Positions 41,694 through 52,719 of a stretch of 64,000 bases of DNA are shown here, one piece after another. The stretch spans positions 11,302-75,301 of the forward strand of contig DATFYM010000068.1 in NCBI GenBank assembly GCA_035315065.1, read 5' to 3'. The position numbers and the translations under genes were made by a program. The notes beneath the pieces were generated by a model. The model searched no databases and was not told where the DNA came from. It saw only the letters and a program-made list of their open reading frames with translations. Each line of letters opens with the position of its first letter. The first letter of the stretch is position 1. This DNA is from DATFYM01 sp035315065. Its GTDB lineage: Bacteria > Acidobacteriota > Terriglobia > UBA7540.

Positions 41694-42138
41694 CCCGCAA
41701 TGCCCCGCCTTGCAGGCACAATCAAGTTGTGCTCTGAATAGGTGAGCGAGGCCGGGGGTGGCGAGTGACTAGGCGGCTGATCTCCGACTTGAGGTCAGCC
41801 GCTGATTCAGTCACTGGCCACCAGCCGCACTTCTTCCCAGTAGCTCTTTAGGTAAACCGTAGTTAATCCCCATCAATTAGCTTATATTAATACTGTTTGT
41901 GTTGCTGAGCTATGAGGGAGTGGGCGTGTCCCTGTTGCCATTTTCATGCGGCGTTGTCATGATGGGGTTGGAGAAGAATTGAGTCATTGCGCGATTGAGT
42001 GATCTAGCCATTGAACTCCTTTTTCATTCCGACTTCTGACTCTCTTGACCTCTCTCTTCAATGGCCCAATGACTCAATGGTGCAATGACTCAATTCTGCA
42101 ATCTGTGGATCAGTTCTTCCCGTTCTGATGTGAGGCCC
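41694..42138. other. intergenic with a CATTGAGTCATTG palindrome
   Basis: No gene is present in this stretch. It includes an AT-rich part (41860-41905) and the palindrome at 41975-42098 directly before the DtxR-type gene. Confidence 0.5.
41975..42098. repeat. ATTGAGTCATTG word palindrome
   Basis: Left arm AGAATTGAGTCATTGCGCGA plus AGCCATTGAA (41975-42015) is inverted as TTCAATGGCCCAATGACTCA and GGTGCAATGACTCAATTCT (42057-42098). The centre is about 41 nt of pyrimidine-rich DNA. It lies 40 nt before the start of the next gene. Confidence 0.75.
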
Positions 42139-42804
42139 ATGAAGCTGACCATCTCCAAAGAGGATTACCTCAAAGCCATCGCCGAAGCGGAATCCGAAGG
42201 GGAGCCGGTGATCGCTGCCACTATCGCGCGCTGGCTGAAGATTACCCCGCCGGCGGTGACCCTGGCCGTCAAGCGGCTCCAGCGCGATAAGATGATCAAG
42301 GTGGGAGCCGCTGGGCGCATTGCGCTCACCGACGCCGGCCGTCGCATCTCCGATCGGGTCCGCTACCGCCACCATTTGATCGAGCGTATGCTCACGGAGA
42401 TGCTCGGAATGGAATGGTTCAAGGTGCATGATGAGGCGGAGCGCCTGGAGCACGCGGTCTCGGATGACGTCGAGAAGAAGCTGATTGAAAGGCTCGGTCC
42501 GGAAGGCCCCTGCCCCCACGGAAACCAGATCAACAAGAGCGCGGCCCAGCGCCGTCGGCAGGGCTTGATGTTGCTGGTGGAAGCGCCCGCGGGAAAGGGC
42601 GTCAAGGTGGTCAGCACGTACGAAAGGGATCGCTCGCTGCTGGAATATCTGGATGGACTCGGGGTCCGCCCCGGCGCCTCGCTGAAAGTCATGAGCCGCA
42701 ACTATGATGAGACGCTGACCCTGGGCCTGGGAGAGAGGCAAGTCCATCTGGGCCAGGCGGCCGCCAGGAAGGTGTGGGTGGTACCGGTAGACGGCGGCCA
42801 GTAG
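42139..42804 (+). CDS. DtxR/MntR-family metal-dependent regulator
   Basis: This 221-residue protein has an N-terminal winged helix (SKEDYLKAIAEAESEGEPVI, ARWLKITPPAVTLAVKRLQR as recognition helix, GRIALTDAGRR). The dimerisation and metal domain has RVRYRHHLIERMLTEMLGM and HDEAERLEHAVSDDVEKKL (H and E ligands), then GPCPHGNQI. A C-terminal FeoA/SH3-like domain follows (about 150-215). It probably represses metal-uptake or storage genes when Fe or Mn is bound. The ATG 42139 fits the family start. Confidence 0.9.
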   Translation: MKLTISKEDYLKAIAEAESEGEPVIAATIARWLKITPPAVTLAVKRLQRDKMIKVGAAGRIALTDAGRRISDRVRYRHHLIERMLTEMLGMEWFKVHDEAERLEHAVSDDVEKKLIERLGPEGPCPHGNQINKSAAQRRRQGLMLLVEAPAGKGVKVVSTYERDRSLLEYLDGLGVRPGASLKVMSRNYDETLTLGLGERQVHLGQAAARKVWVVPVDGGQ

Positions 42805-42832
42805 ACACTAGTGTGCTGTAACGCTCAATTTT

Positions 42833-43015
42833 CTACAACGATGCCACCGAATCTCCAACTAAAGAATTGACGATTGACGATTGAAAGAGAAGCGCCGGCA
42901 AGCCACGCGGCCCAAACCGCCATCCACAATCATCAATCAGTGTCTCTCTACGCTCCAGCGCTTCCTTGTGCACCTGTCGCAGAATCTTCCAATCCGACTC
43001 TTTGATTTCGCGCAT
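42833..43015 (-). pseudogene. small conserved gene truncated by a repeat
   Basis: The first 24 codons, MREIKESDWKILRQVHKEAL, match the start of a widespread small-protein family, and GGAGGGAGG lies upstream of the ATG at 43015. After ALER the frame turns into GATTGATGATTG-type repeat words and ends unlike the family. The rest of the gene (usually more than 100 residues) is missing, so this is probably a gene interrupted by a palindromic element. Confidence 0.6.
42864..42940. repeat. GATTGACGATTG palindrome that truncates the small gene
   Basis: AATTGACGATTGACGATTGA (42866-42885) is inverted imperfectly at about 42922-42940 as CCACAATCATCAATCAGTG. It replaces the 3' part of the small minus-strand gene. 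Confidence 0.65.
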
Positions 43016-43046
43016 GATTGCCTCCCTCCGCCCCTAACGACCGCGG

Positions 43047-43340
43047 TCAGCGTGCCGGGCGCCTAGCCACCCGGCGCTTGGGTTTGGCCCGCTTTTTGGC
43101 TGTCGGTTGCAGCAGCCGGCAGCCCGTGATTTTGCGGCGCCCCAGCTTCGGACAAATGACTGTAGTTGCCTCCCCTTCCTCGAACTCGATAGCGTGTTCC
43201 TCGGCCTCCGAATCCAACAGAAGCATTGGTTTGTGACGGCGACGGCTGTTCGCTTCCATCTCCCACACTGTGCCCTCGCAGAAATGCGACTGATGACCAC
43301 AATCGCACTCAAACGAGGAAGGAACGATGCGCTGAGCCAT
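43047..43340 (-). CDS. small Cys/His-containing protein, possibly zinc-binding
   Basis: This 97-residue protein begins with SSFECDCGHQSHFCEGTVWE, which holds four possible metal ligands (C, C, H, C). An acidic middle (EAEEHAIEFEEGEATTVICP) and an Arg/Lys-rich tail follow. Excellent ribosome site: AAGGAGG, 5 nt before ATG. It may be a nucleic-acid-associated protein; no family name is certain. Confidence 0.65.
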   Translation of the reverse strand: MAQRIVPSSFECDCGHQSHFCEGTVWEMEANSRRRHKPMLLLDSEAEEHAIEFEEGEATTVICPKLGRRKITGCRLLQPTAKKRAKPKRRVARRPAR

Positions 43341-43541
43341 GGATCCCTCCTTCCCTGCGCGAAGCTATCCAACGACCAAGGCACAACCAGGGTGACGATT
43401 CGGGAGGTCCAAGAAAGTCGTGACCGTCGCCGCGCGTCTCGCCCCGAGCCGGCATTGTGTCACACTGGATGGGGCGAATCCAAGAGGGGCCAAGAGGAGA
43501 AGGCCACGGAGAGGGGATGGTCGACGCCGAGGCCGGCAGTG

Positions 43542-43784
43542 TCACTGGCCGTGCCAGGATGCGGTTTCCCGAAGGTACTTGCGATAGCCTTGCTCGGTGA
43601 GCCGAAAGCTGCTGCCTTCGTACGCCAGGTAATCCTCGGACCACAATTGGTGAATCGTAGCTTCCACGCGGTCCACCGAGGCGCCCACGGCGCGCGACAG
43701 GTCGCGGGCGTCGATCACCAGAACCCCGCGGCCCCTTTCGTAGAGATCAACCAGCGCCCCGAGCACTTTGAGTTTCTCGCTCAT
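43542..43784 (-). CDS. small winged-helix protein
   Basis: The 80 residues form a compact DNA-binding-like fold: LGALVDLYERGRGVLVIDAR, DLSRAVGASVDRVEATIHQL as the helix-turn-helix, YEGSSFRLTEQGYRKYLRET as wing and end helix. There is no signal. Its ATG lies directly behind the CTTTCGACTTTGAACTTTCG repeat block without a clear ribosome site, and it follows ftsH on the same strand. Confidence 0.6.
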   Translation of the reverse strand: MSEKLKVLGALVDLYERGRGVLVIDARDLSRAVGASVDRVEATIHQLWSEDYLAYEGSSFRLTEQGYRKYLRETASWHGQ

Positions 43785-43792
43785 GGCGGAAG

Positions 43793-43908
43793 ACAGTCAA
43801 AAGTCGAAAGTTCAAAGTCGAAAAGGTCTTTACTTTCGACTTTTGACTTTTGACTTTCGACTGTCTTTGTCTTTCAATCGTCAATCTGCAATCGTCAATC
43901 GTCAATTC
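43793..43908. repeat. CGACTTTTGACTTT and CAATCGTCAAT word blocks after ftsH
   Basis: Words GTCAAAAGTCGAAAGTTCAA (about 43796-43815) and ACTTTCGACTTTTGACTTTT (about 43832-43851) form inverted arms. A second block of CAATCGTCAATCTGCAATCG (about 43877-43896) follows and ends in front of the ftsH stop codon. Confidence 0.65.
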
Positions 43909-45819
<1,911 letters not shown>

Positions 45820-45951
45820 TTGGTTCCTCCTCGGGCCTGCTGCTCGACCACCCCCGAGCCTGTGCTTGCCACTGACCTTTTGCTCCCGATTGTTCCCTCT
45901 GCACTACCCGCCATGCCTCTTAGATGCACCGACTGCCTTGCCGGAATCCTG

Positions 45952-46152
45952 AATTGACGATTGAGGGAATTTTGGATTTTAGATTTTCGATAATTTTGGA
46001 TTTTGGATTGAAGAAAACAACCCGACTGTTGAAAACTGACAGTCCAAAGTCAAGATCGGCCTCCTGCTTCAACTTTCGGCCTTCAGACTTGTTTCTTCAA
46101 TCCAAAATCCAAAATCTAAAATCCAAAATTCCCTCAATCGTCAATCGTCAAT
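45952..46152. repeat. nested 200-bp palindrome (GATTGAC outer, GATTTTGG inner arms) between tilS and ftsH
   Basis: The outer arms, GAATTGACGATTGAGGGAAT (45953-45972) and CAATCGTCAATCGTCAATTC (about 46135-46154), enclose inner arms TTTTGGATTTTAGATTTTCG/TTTTGGATTTTGGATTG and CAATCCAAAATCCAAAATC. The arms are near-perfect inverses over about 60 nt on each side. The right arm supplies the last codons and stop of tilS. Confidence 0.85.
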
Positions 46153-47555
46153 TCCCGGGGCTCCTCTTCGATCGTCATTACTGCCCCCGTCGTCGGCGTA
46201 GCCGCGCCGGCATCGGGGGAAAAGCCGCGCACCCAGACGATCTGACCGTCGCATTCGAGCACCGGCCAGTACAAACGCGCCCGCGCTTCAATCTTACGTC
46301 GGCGAAAAAGCTCCTTCAGCTTCCAGATCCTCCGGCTGCCGAAAGGTCGAAAGCGATCCCCGGCGCGCCAATTGCGCAGGACCAATTTTCCCGAGAGCTT
46401 CCGGCCGCCAAGGTAAACCACTCCATTCTTATTATACGCGCCTTCCTGCTGTCCGGTGGAAACAATTTTGAAGCGAAACGTCGTTCCCGTCTCGGGTACC
46501 CTTACCGTGCCCGGCACGGTTACCGGGTATGCGTACAGACCGGAGGCAGGCGCGACTTCGAGGGCCACCACCAGCCAGTCGAAGTCCTTGCGCGCCGTTA
46601 CCTTTCCGGGCAGCGCCAGCCGGCGTCCGCTTTGCGACTCGCGTGCAAAGCGGCGGAGCGCCTCCACGTGCTCGCGGGTTACGCCCCGGAGGCCGCCACG
46701 CACGGCGCCGATCATCTGGCGCAGCACGCGCCGCTCGATCGCGGCGGGGAACTCCACCAGCGCCCGCAGAGGAATCCTTTCCTGCGCGCCCTCGCGAACC
46801 CGCCAAGTCCGGGCGCATTCCGAAGCCCGCTGTTCTAAGTAGGCCTCGTCGTCGCGCGCCTGGTCTGCAAACTCCTTCAGCAGTTTGACGACCGTCGGGT
46901 TGAAGTCGCGCGCCAGCGCTGGCAGCAGTTCCAGGCGAACCTTATTGCGGGCCAAGCGCGCATCGCGGTTGCTCGAGTCAGTTCGAAAAGCCAGCCCGCG
47001 GCGGGCAATCTCGGCTTCCACTTCAGCCCGGGTCAGGCTGAGAAACGGGCGGACCACTTTGCCTTCCAAAACCGGATAAATGCCGCCCAGTCCCCGCGTC
47101 CCTGCGCCGCGCAGGAGCTTTAGCAGGACCGTCTCCGCCTGGTCGTTCGCCGTGTGCGCGGTGGCCACCTTGTCCACCCGGCCCTGGTCAACGAGCGAGA
47201 AGAAGAAGCCATAGCGAAGTTCGCGCGCGGTGGCTTCGAGGTTGCGGTGCGTCTCCTGCGCCACACGCCCCACGTCCGCCTCGGCGCGGATGAATTCGAC
47301 GGCTCCTGTCAGCCCCCCGCCCGCCAACTCGCGCACAAAGGCTTCATCGGCGTCGGACTCGGCCCCCCGCAGCCGATGGTTGAAGTGGACCACCTTTAGC
47401 AGCAGACCCAGCTCGCGCGCCAGTTGTTTCATAAAATCGAAGAGCAGCACGGAGTCCGGACCGCCCGAAACCGCCACCCCCACCCGCTGACCGGGGTGAA
47501 AGAAGCCGCTCCGTCGCATCTCGGAGAACCACCGACTGTAAAGATCATCAGTCAT
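46134..47555 (-). CDS. tilS: tRNA(Ile)-lysidine synthetase
   Basis: This 473-residue protein starts with the PP-loop ATPase motif SGGPDS (about 30-35, AVSGGPDSVLLF). The family blocks HFNHRLRGAESDADEAFVRE (about 58-77) and TAHTANDQAETVLLKLLRGA (about 135-154) follow, then a C-terminal TilS substrate-binding domain (about 385-455, LRNWRAGDRFRPFGS). It converts C34 of tRNA-Ile2 to lysidine with ATP. The last residues, ELTIDD, and the TGA stop are encoded by a repeat word, so the repeat forms the gene end. Confidence 0.95.
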   Translation of the reverse strand: MTDDLYSRWFSEMRRSGFFHPGQRVGVAVSGGPDSVLLFDFMKQLARELGLLLKVVHFNHRLRGAESDADEAFVRELAGGGLTGAVEFIRAEADVGRVAQETHRNLEATARELRYGFFFSLVDQGRVDKVATAHTANDQAETVLLKLLRGAGTRGLGGIYPVLEGKVVRPFLSLTRAEVEAEIARRGLAFRTDSSNRDARLARNKVRLELLPALARDFNPTVVKLLKEFADQARDDEAYLEQRASECARTWRVREGAQERIPLRALVEFPAAIERRVLRQMIGAVRGGLRGVTREHVEALRRFARESQSGRRLALPGKVTARKDFDWLVVALEVAPASGLYAYPVTVPGTVRVPETGTTFRFKIVSTGQQEGAYNKNGVVYLGGRKLSGKLVLRNWRAGDRFRPFGSRRIWKLKELFRRRKIEARARLYWPVLECDGQIVWVRGFSPDAGAATPTTGAVMTIEEEPRELTIDD

Positions 47556-47812
47556 ACGAAAGCATCACGTCTGTGCTTGAAAGTCCCTTTTCCGCTTCCT
47601 CCAATTCAGCAATAGGACGAAGATGCCAAAGAGCTATCCTATTGATCATAAGCGATATCCCGGCTTAAAAGAAGTCATTCGTCTTTGCCGCCTGCCGGTG
47701 TCCCAATCGGGCAGGGCAAGCGTCTCTTTGAATTCGCAATAGAGACGGGAGTAACTTCTCGAAAAAGGGGGGCCGAAATCCCTGTAACCGATTGATTTGG
47801 CGGCGAATACCC

Positions 47813-48070
47813 TCAATGGCTTTGTTTTCCTCGATTTCGTCTTAATCGATTGATAACAATAACCTTACGTGCCTTGGCTTTGCTTGGCTTTGCGCTGTTT
47901 CCCCATCCCAAGCCCGAATCGGCAATACTGTGGTTAGCGCCCCAACTATGGATTCGCCGTACAGAGCAAGTCCGTGATCGGCAATCGTGATTTATTTCGG
48001 GATGTGCAGCCACGCCGAACTCCTTCATACCGGCCCGGTTTGGGACAGAATCCAAATCCTTGCGAGCCAT
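47813..48070 (-). CDS. doubtful small basic protein behind a strong promoter
   Basis: This 85-residue frame (MARKDLDSVPNRAGMKEFG at the start) has no family match, a basic tail (KAKARKVIVINRLRRN) and two Cys. A minus-strand promoter, TTGACA-16-TGTAAT (48106-48079), ends only 8 nt before the ATG, so an mRNA would be leaderless. Coding character is weak; it could be a transcript without protein. Confidence 0.25.
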   Translation of the reverse strand: MARKDLDSVPNRAGMKEFGVAAHPEINHDCRSRTCSVRRIHSWGANHSIADSGLGWGNSAKPSKAKARKVIVINRLRRNRGKQSH

Positions 48071-48078
48071 GTTTATAT

Positions 48079-48106
48079 ATTACAGTAAAGTATATAATAT
48101 TGTCAA
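48079..48106 (-). promoter_or_regulatory. strong sigma70-type promoter, TTGACA-16-TGTAAT
   Basis: On the minus strand TTGACA (48106-48101), 16 nt of AT-rich spacer and TGTAAT (48084-48079) give the best-looking promoter of this gap, pointing into 48070-47813. Confidence 0.5.
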
Positions 48107-48348
48107 GTTAATTCTTCGTTCCTGGCGCCTCAGCGGGTCACTTTACCCGTCGCCGACGGTTCGGGTCGGCCATCTTGCTCAACACCAAGCTATTTTCCCG
48201 AACGTTGCGATCTCAACTGCCCCAGCAGCAGTGACTTGCGAGGAATCGAGCAACGTAATGCGGCCGCGAGAGGGCCGTGGGTGGGGCTCTGAAGGCACCT
48301 CCCTTCAGATGTTGAGCTGGAAGTGCCGCGAGCGTTGAGCAAACCGAT

Positions 48349-50276
48349 TCAAGCCTTCGCGCCACGCTCGCGAAGCTCGCGCTCAATCGCCGCATGCCCC
48401 ATTTTTTTCGCCCACGCCAGCGGCGTAGCCCACGATTCGGCGTCCGACTCGGTCACGGACGCTCCGCGGGCGACCAGCAACTCGACCAGTTCCTTACGGC
48501 CCCAGCGGCACGCCCAGCCGAGCGGCGTAGACTTCAGCAGCAGGTCGCGCACGTCGAGCCTCTCGCCGCCATCGATGAACATGGCGGCGAATCGGACGCG
48601 GTCCGATTCGTCGTCGATGCCGTCACGCGCGGCCGCGAAATGCAGCACGATCTGACGACCGAGTCCGTTCGCGACATTCAAGTCGATTCCATGCCGGATC
48701 AGCAGCGCCATGCACTGCAATCGCTTCTCTGTTGCCTCGGCGGGTCTTAGGCCCGAGTTATCTCCCAAACCCCGAACGGGCTGGATCAGAATCCAGTGCC
48801 AGCGCGAGTCATTCAAAGGCCAGTGGAGATGCGGCAGCCCCATTTCGACAATTTCCGGGCAGGCGTTGATGGCAGCGGACCATGTCAATTCGTTCGCCAA
48901 GTGCTCGCTGGGTTCGGCGGCAAGCAGCCGTCTGGCCTCGGCGACGTCGTGACCTTCGGCCACCATATAGGGTTGCGGCTTGGCGCCGCGCTCCAAGAGC
49001 AGCCGCTTGAGGTCTTCGTCCTTGCGCTGGTACGCGTTGCGCAGAGGCCAGCCCGACGCGTACAGCTTGGCGTTCGGATCGGCGCCGCGGTCGAGCAGCA
49101 ACTCGGCAATGTCGCGCCGTCCGGCGAGAGCCGCATACCACAATGGCGCGCCCCAGCTCATCGTCGGCTCTTCCAGTTCGTGCAGCAAGGTTCGCTCGTC
49201 CACATCGGCCCCGAGGTCGAGCAGCAAGCGGACAACCTCCAGATGCCCGTGCTTCACGGCCAGGGTGAGTAGTCCTCCCCGCCACCAATGAATCTCCGGC
49301 TGCAAGAGCGCCGGATCGCGGCTCGCAAGTTGCCGGATTCGCTCCCTGTCGCCGAGCGCGACGGCGGCCCATATCGTCACTTCCGCGCCGTGCTCGAGCA
49401 GCAGCGCGGCGATCGCCGGAAATTTCGCCGCGGCATCGTGGCGCGGATCGGCGGCCAGCGCGGCCCGGTCGAGCGCCGTGTAACCGCGGCTGTCGCGCTT
49501 GCGCACGCTGGAACGGCGTTCGAGCAGCCACGACACCATCTCTCGATTCATCGATTGCGCGGCCACGTGCAGTGGTGTCCCGCCGTCTCGGTTGCATGCG
49601 CGTACAAGGGAGACGTCCGCCTCAAGCAGCCGGGATGGCCGTCGCGTTATCGCCCTTGCGGATCGCCGCGTTGATCTGATCCTGCACCGGCGAGACGGCG
49701 GCGTTCGGACAGCTCATCCCCTGCTGGCGGCGTTGCTCTTCTTCCTCGATCACGGCGACGATGTCGGCATATTCGCGATCGCGCGCCAGCGCGAAGGCGG
49801 TCGTCGCATCGCGGTGTGGAAAGACGCCCTTGCGCGCGTCGGCGCCCGCTTGCATCGGCAACCGCACCATCGCCACGTCACGCCGCAGCACGGCGTAATG
49901 CAGGCCGCGCCGCTCGTTGTTCCCGGCGGCGTCCATTTGGACGAGCTCGGGGCGCTGGCGAAGCATCGCACGGACGCGCTCCAGGTCGCCGCTCTCCACC
50001 GCATCGACAAAGCGGTTGATGGTGACGCCGTCCACGAACGCTTTCAGCTTCGCCCAACTGTCGAAGCCGTAGGCGCGACCGAGTGCGAGTTGCGCATCGC
50101 TCAGCTCAAAACTCTCCGGGACGGCGTCGCGGTAGTGAGCGCGCACCTCCGCGACGGCGGCCGGATTGCCCGCGCGAAACGCCTTCAACAAATCCTTCGC
50201 CTGCTTCTTGAGCTGATTGAGATTGGACTTGGCGGGCAGCTTGCGCGCGTGGGGTGGATCGATTGACCTCGGACAT
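48349..50276 (-). pseudogene. ankyrin repeat gene, second copy, with two frameshifts
   Basis: This is the duplicate of 36090-38030, reading the same way. The reading is broken twice. A one-base change after STPRA near 50240 shifts the start segment out of frame with the LKKQAKDLLKAF block. An extra C in GCCATCCCGG near 49630 ends the second frame at a TGA after AIPAA; the chain continues in another frame as RLLEADVSLVRACNRDGG. The last part (48349-49566) is open. The upstream 170 bp with AAGAGGAGG and the DTFIVIFLSPE frame are conserved with the first copy, so a segment of about 2.1 kb was duplicated. Sequencing errors cannot be excluded. Confidence 0.75.
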
Positions 50277-50629
50277 GATGACCTCCTCTTCGGCCTTGTA
50301 GGCCTGTCGTGCCCGCTGTCCGCTCACTCGGGCGAAAGGAAGATCACGATGAAGGTGTCTGGCAATGAGATCTTATTCGGCGGGCTCAGCCCTTCCCGCG
50401 GACCGGACGCGCCCGAAGCGCACCTCCAATACTACCATAGAAAAGTGCTCGGCGAAGTGGGGCCTGAGGTGGGAATCGATGCTCGGTGCCGTACAATTCT
50501 TTGCTGTCGGCTGAGGCAACGAGCTTAGCGGCAAGGGCGGATTGGGATGAAAAACGAGGTTCCGGAAGACAGAACCACGGCGCTTTTGATGATACAGTGG
50601 GTTGAGGGATTTCGGCCTACACAGCGGCA
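50277..50629. other. intergenic; conserved upstream region of the ankyrin copy, then nothing
   Basis: 50277-50448 is the duplicated leader region (see 38031-38215). 50450-50629 shows no gene, repeat or terminator. Confidence 0.5.
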
Positions 50630-50791
50630 TTGCCTGGGCGGAACCGCTCTTCAGCATCGGCCGTCCCCGGCGCGACGAACCCGTTGGCGCTGAGCACCTC
50701 GCTCGTGGCCTGGCTCACGGCTGCGCTGCTGTGGATTTGCGCCGGATACTTCCTCGTTCGGAGGCCCAAACCGGAACTGCAACGCGCCTGA
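50630..50791 (+). CDS. small single-helix membrane protein
   Basis: The frame opens after a TGA near 50603 and runs from a possible TTG 50630 to TGA 50789-50791. It gives about 53 residues with a clear membrane helix (LSTSLVAWLTAALLWICAGY) and a basic tail (FLVRRPKPELQRA). It ends 10 nt before the GTG of the ABC-F gene. The start codon and ribosome site are weak; it may be the end of a decayed longer gene. Confidence 0.4.
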   Translation: MPGRNRSSASAVPGATNPLALSTSLVAWLTAALLWICAGYFLVRRPKPELQRA

Positions 50792-50801
50792 AGGACAGCG
50801 A

Positions 50802-52649
50802 GTGAGGAGGACGTCGAGCAACTTGGCTCCCATCATCAATGCTCAAGGACTATCGAAGCAGTACGGGATCACCCCGCTGTTCCAAAACCTCTCCTTCACC
50901 GTGTCGGAAGGAGACCGGATCGGTCTGATCGGCCCGAACGGTTCAGGCAAGTCCACGCTGCTGGAGATTCTCTGCGGTCGCGTAAAACCCGACAGCGGCG
51001 AGGTTGCGACTCGGAAGCGCAGCAGGCTCAGCTACGTCGCGCAGGTGTCCGATTTTGCACCGGGGGAGACGGTGAGATCGGTGGTCGAGAGGGCGCTGGA
51101 AAGGGCGGCGGTACCCCCGGCCGAGCGGCCGGCCCGGACATCCGAGGCGCTGGGCCGCGCCGGCTTCGTTGACTTTGACACTCCCGCCACAGCTTTGTCG
51201 GGTGGCTGGCGCAAACGCCTCCGGATCACTGAGGGGCTGGTGCAGCGCGCAGACATTCTGCTTCTCGATGAGCCGACCAACCATTTGGACTTTGCCGGTA
51301 TCGAGTGGCTCGAATCCCTGCTTCAGAACGCGGCGTTCGCGTGCGTCGTGGTGAGCCACGATCGCTACTTCCTCGAGAATATTGCGAGCGAGGTGGTGGA
51401 GCTCAATCACGTCTATAATGATGGCTTGTTGCGCGTCAAAGGAAACTACAGCAGGTTTCTGGAGAAGAAAGAAGAATACCTCGAGGCGCAGGGGAGGCGG
51501 CAGGATGCCCTCGCCAATCGTGTGCATACGGAGCTGGAATGGCTGCGCCGGGGTCCCAAGGCCCGCCGGACCAAGGCCAAGGCGCGAATCGATAAAGCTC
51601 ACGAGTTGATCGGCGAGTTGGCGGACCTGAACTCCCGCAGCCGCACCGCCACCGCCAAAATCGACTTTTCCGCGACGGACCGGCAAACCAAGCAGCTTGT
51701 CACCTTGGATGACGTTATGTACGGCATCGGTAATCGCACTCTGTTCGAAGGCCTGACTTTTACCGTGAGGTCGGGCATGCGAGTGGGGCTGGTTGGACAA
51801 AATGGGAGCGGCAAAACTACGCTGCTCCGTCTGCTGCGTGGCGACATTCAACCCACCGGCGGCGAGGTCCGCCGGGCTGACGCGTTGCGGATTGTCTACT
51901 TCGACCAAAATCGCGAGCTTGATCCTGACCTCACTTTGCGCCGCGCCTTGGCGCCGGACAGCGATTCCGTCGTTTATCAAGAGCAAGTGATTCACGTCGC
52001 CTCATGGGCGGCCAGGTTCCTCTTTGCCCCGGACGACCTCAATCAGCCGGTCGGCCGGCTCTCCGGAGGCGAACGGGCCCGCGTCTTAATCGCACAGCTC
52101 ATGCTCCAACCCGCGGACGTCTTGTTGCTGGATGAACCCACCAACGATTTGGATATCCCCACTCTCGAAATCCTGGAAGAGAGCCTGCTGGAATATCGTG
52201 GCGCGCTGGTGCTGGTGACGCACGATCGCTTCATGCTGGACCGTGTCTCGACCGTCGTCCTCGGCCTGGATGGTCTTGGTGGAGCAGAACGGTTCGGCGA
52301 CTACTCACAATGGGACGTTTGGCAGCGCGCGCGGCAGGCAAAGGTTGCTCGGAGCGTCCCGGCTGAAGCGACATGCCCACCAGGCCCGCCTTCCTCACCG
52401 GACGGCGCCCTCCGGGCAGCGGCAAGAAAGAAGCTCTCGTACTTGGAGTCGCGGGAGTTTGCCGCCATTGAAGGGAGAATCGCCGAGGCCGAACAGGAGC
52501 TTGACGTCTTACGTGCGGCGCTGGAAGATCCCGCCGTCATGAGCGACGCCTCGCGGCTTCAGACGATTTGTACGCAGATGGAAGAGACCCAGAAGAAAGT
52601 GGATAAGCTGTATGCTCGATGGGCGGAACTGGAACAAAAGCAGGGCTGA
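50802..52649 (+). CDS. uup: ABC-F family ATPase, Uup type
   Basis: The 615 residues carry two ABC cassettes and no membrane helices. Walker A is GPNGSGKST (about 43-51) in the first cassette and GQNGSGKTT in the second. The signatures are LSGGWRKRL and LSGGERARV, with Walker B LLLDEPTNHLD and LLLDEPTNDLD. The linker WLRRGPKARRTKAKARI and the C-terminal coiled coil (about 535-612, KKLSYLESREFAAIEGRIAE) fit Uup. ABC-F proteins act on ribosomes; Uup also affects precise transposon excision. The start is GTG 50802; TTG 50820 is an alternative. Confidence 0.9.
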   Translation: MRRTSSNLAPIINAQGLSKQYGITPLFQNLSFTVSEGDRIGLIGPNGSGKSTLLEILCGRVKPDSGEVATRKRSRLSYVAQVSDFAPGETVRSVVERALERAAVPPAERPARTSEALGRAGFVDFDTPATALSGGWRKRLRITEGLVQRADILLLDEPTNHLDFAGIEWLESLLQNAAFACVVVSHDRYFLENIASEVVELNHVYNDGLLRVKGNYSRFLEKKEEYLEAQGRRQDALANRVHTELEWLRRGPKARRTKAKARIDKAHELIGELADLNSRSRTATAKIDFSATDRQTKQLVTLDDVMYGIGNRTLFEGLTFTVRSGMRVGLVGQNGSGKTTLLRLLRGDIQPTGGEVRRADALRIVYFDQNRELDPDLTLRRALAPDSDSVVYQEQVIHVASWAARFLFAPDDLNQPVGRLSGGERARVLIAQLMLQPADVLLLDEPTNDLDIPTLEILEESLLEYRGALVLVTHDRFMLDRVSTVVLGLDGLGGAERFGDYSQWDVWQRARQAKVARSVPAEATCPPGPPSSPDGALRAAARKKLSYLESREFAAIEGRIAEAEQELDVLRAALEDPAVMSDASRLQTICTQMEETQKKVDKLYARWAELEQKQG

Positions 52650-52719
52650 GCATGAGGAAAACCGTCAAGGTGAGCACGACCACGCGAGGCGCTTCCAAGG
52701 CATCCGCCATCAATTCCTC

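Larger units (their letters stand above)
47556..48348. other. gene-poor stretch with one doubtful minus-strand ORF
   Basis: This 790-nt gap has no recognised family. It contains an AT-rich promoter-like segment (48071-48106) and the doubtful ORF 47813-48070. The segment 47870-47960 resembles 770-830 (GGCTTTGC...AATCGGCAAT), perhaps remnants of one element. Confidence 0.45.
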
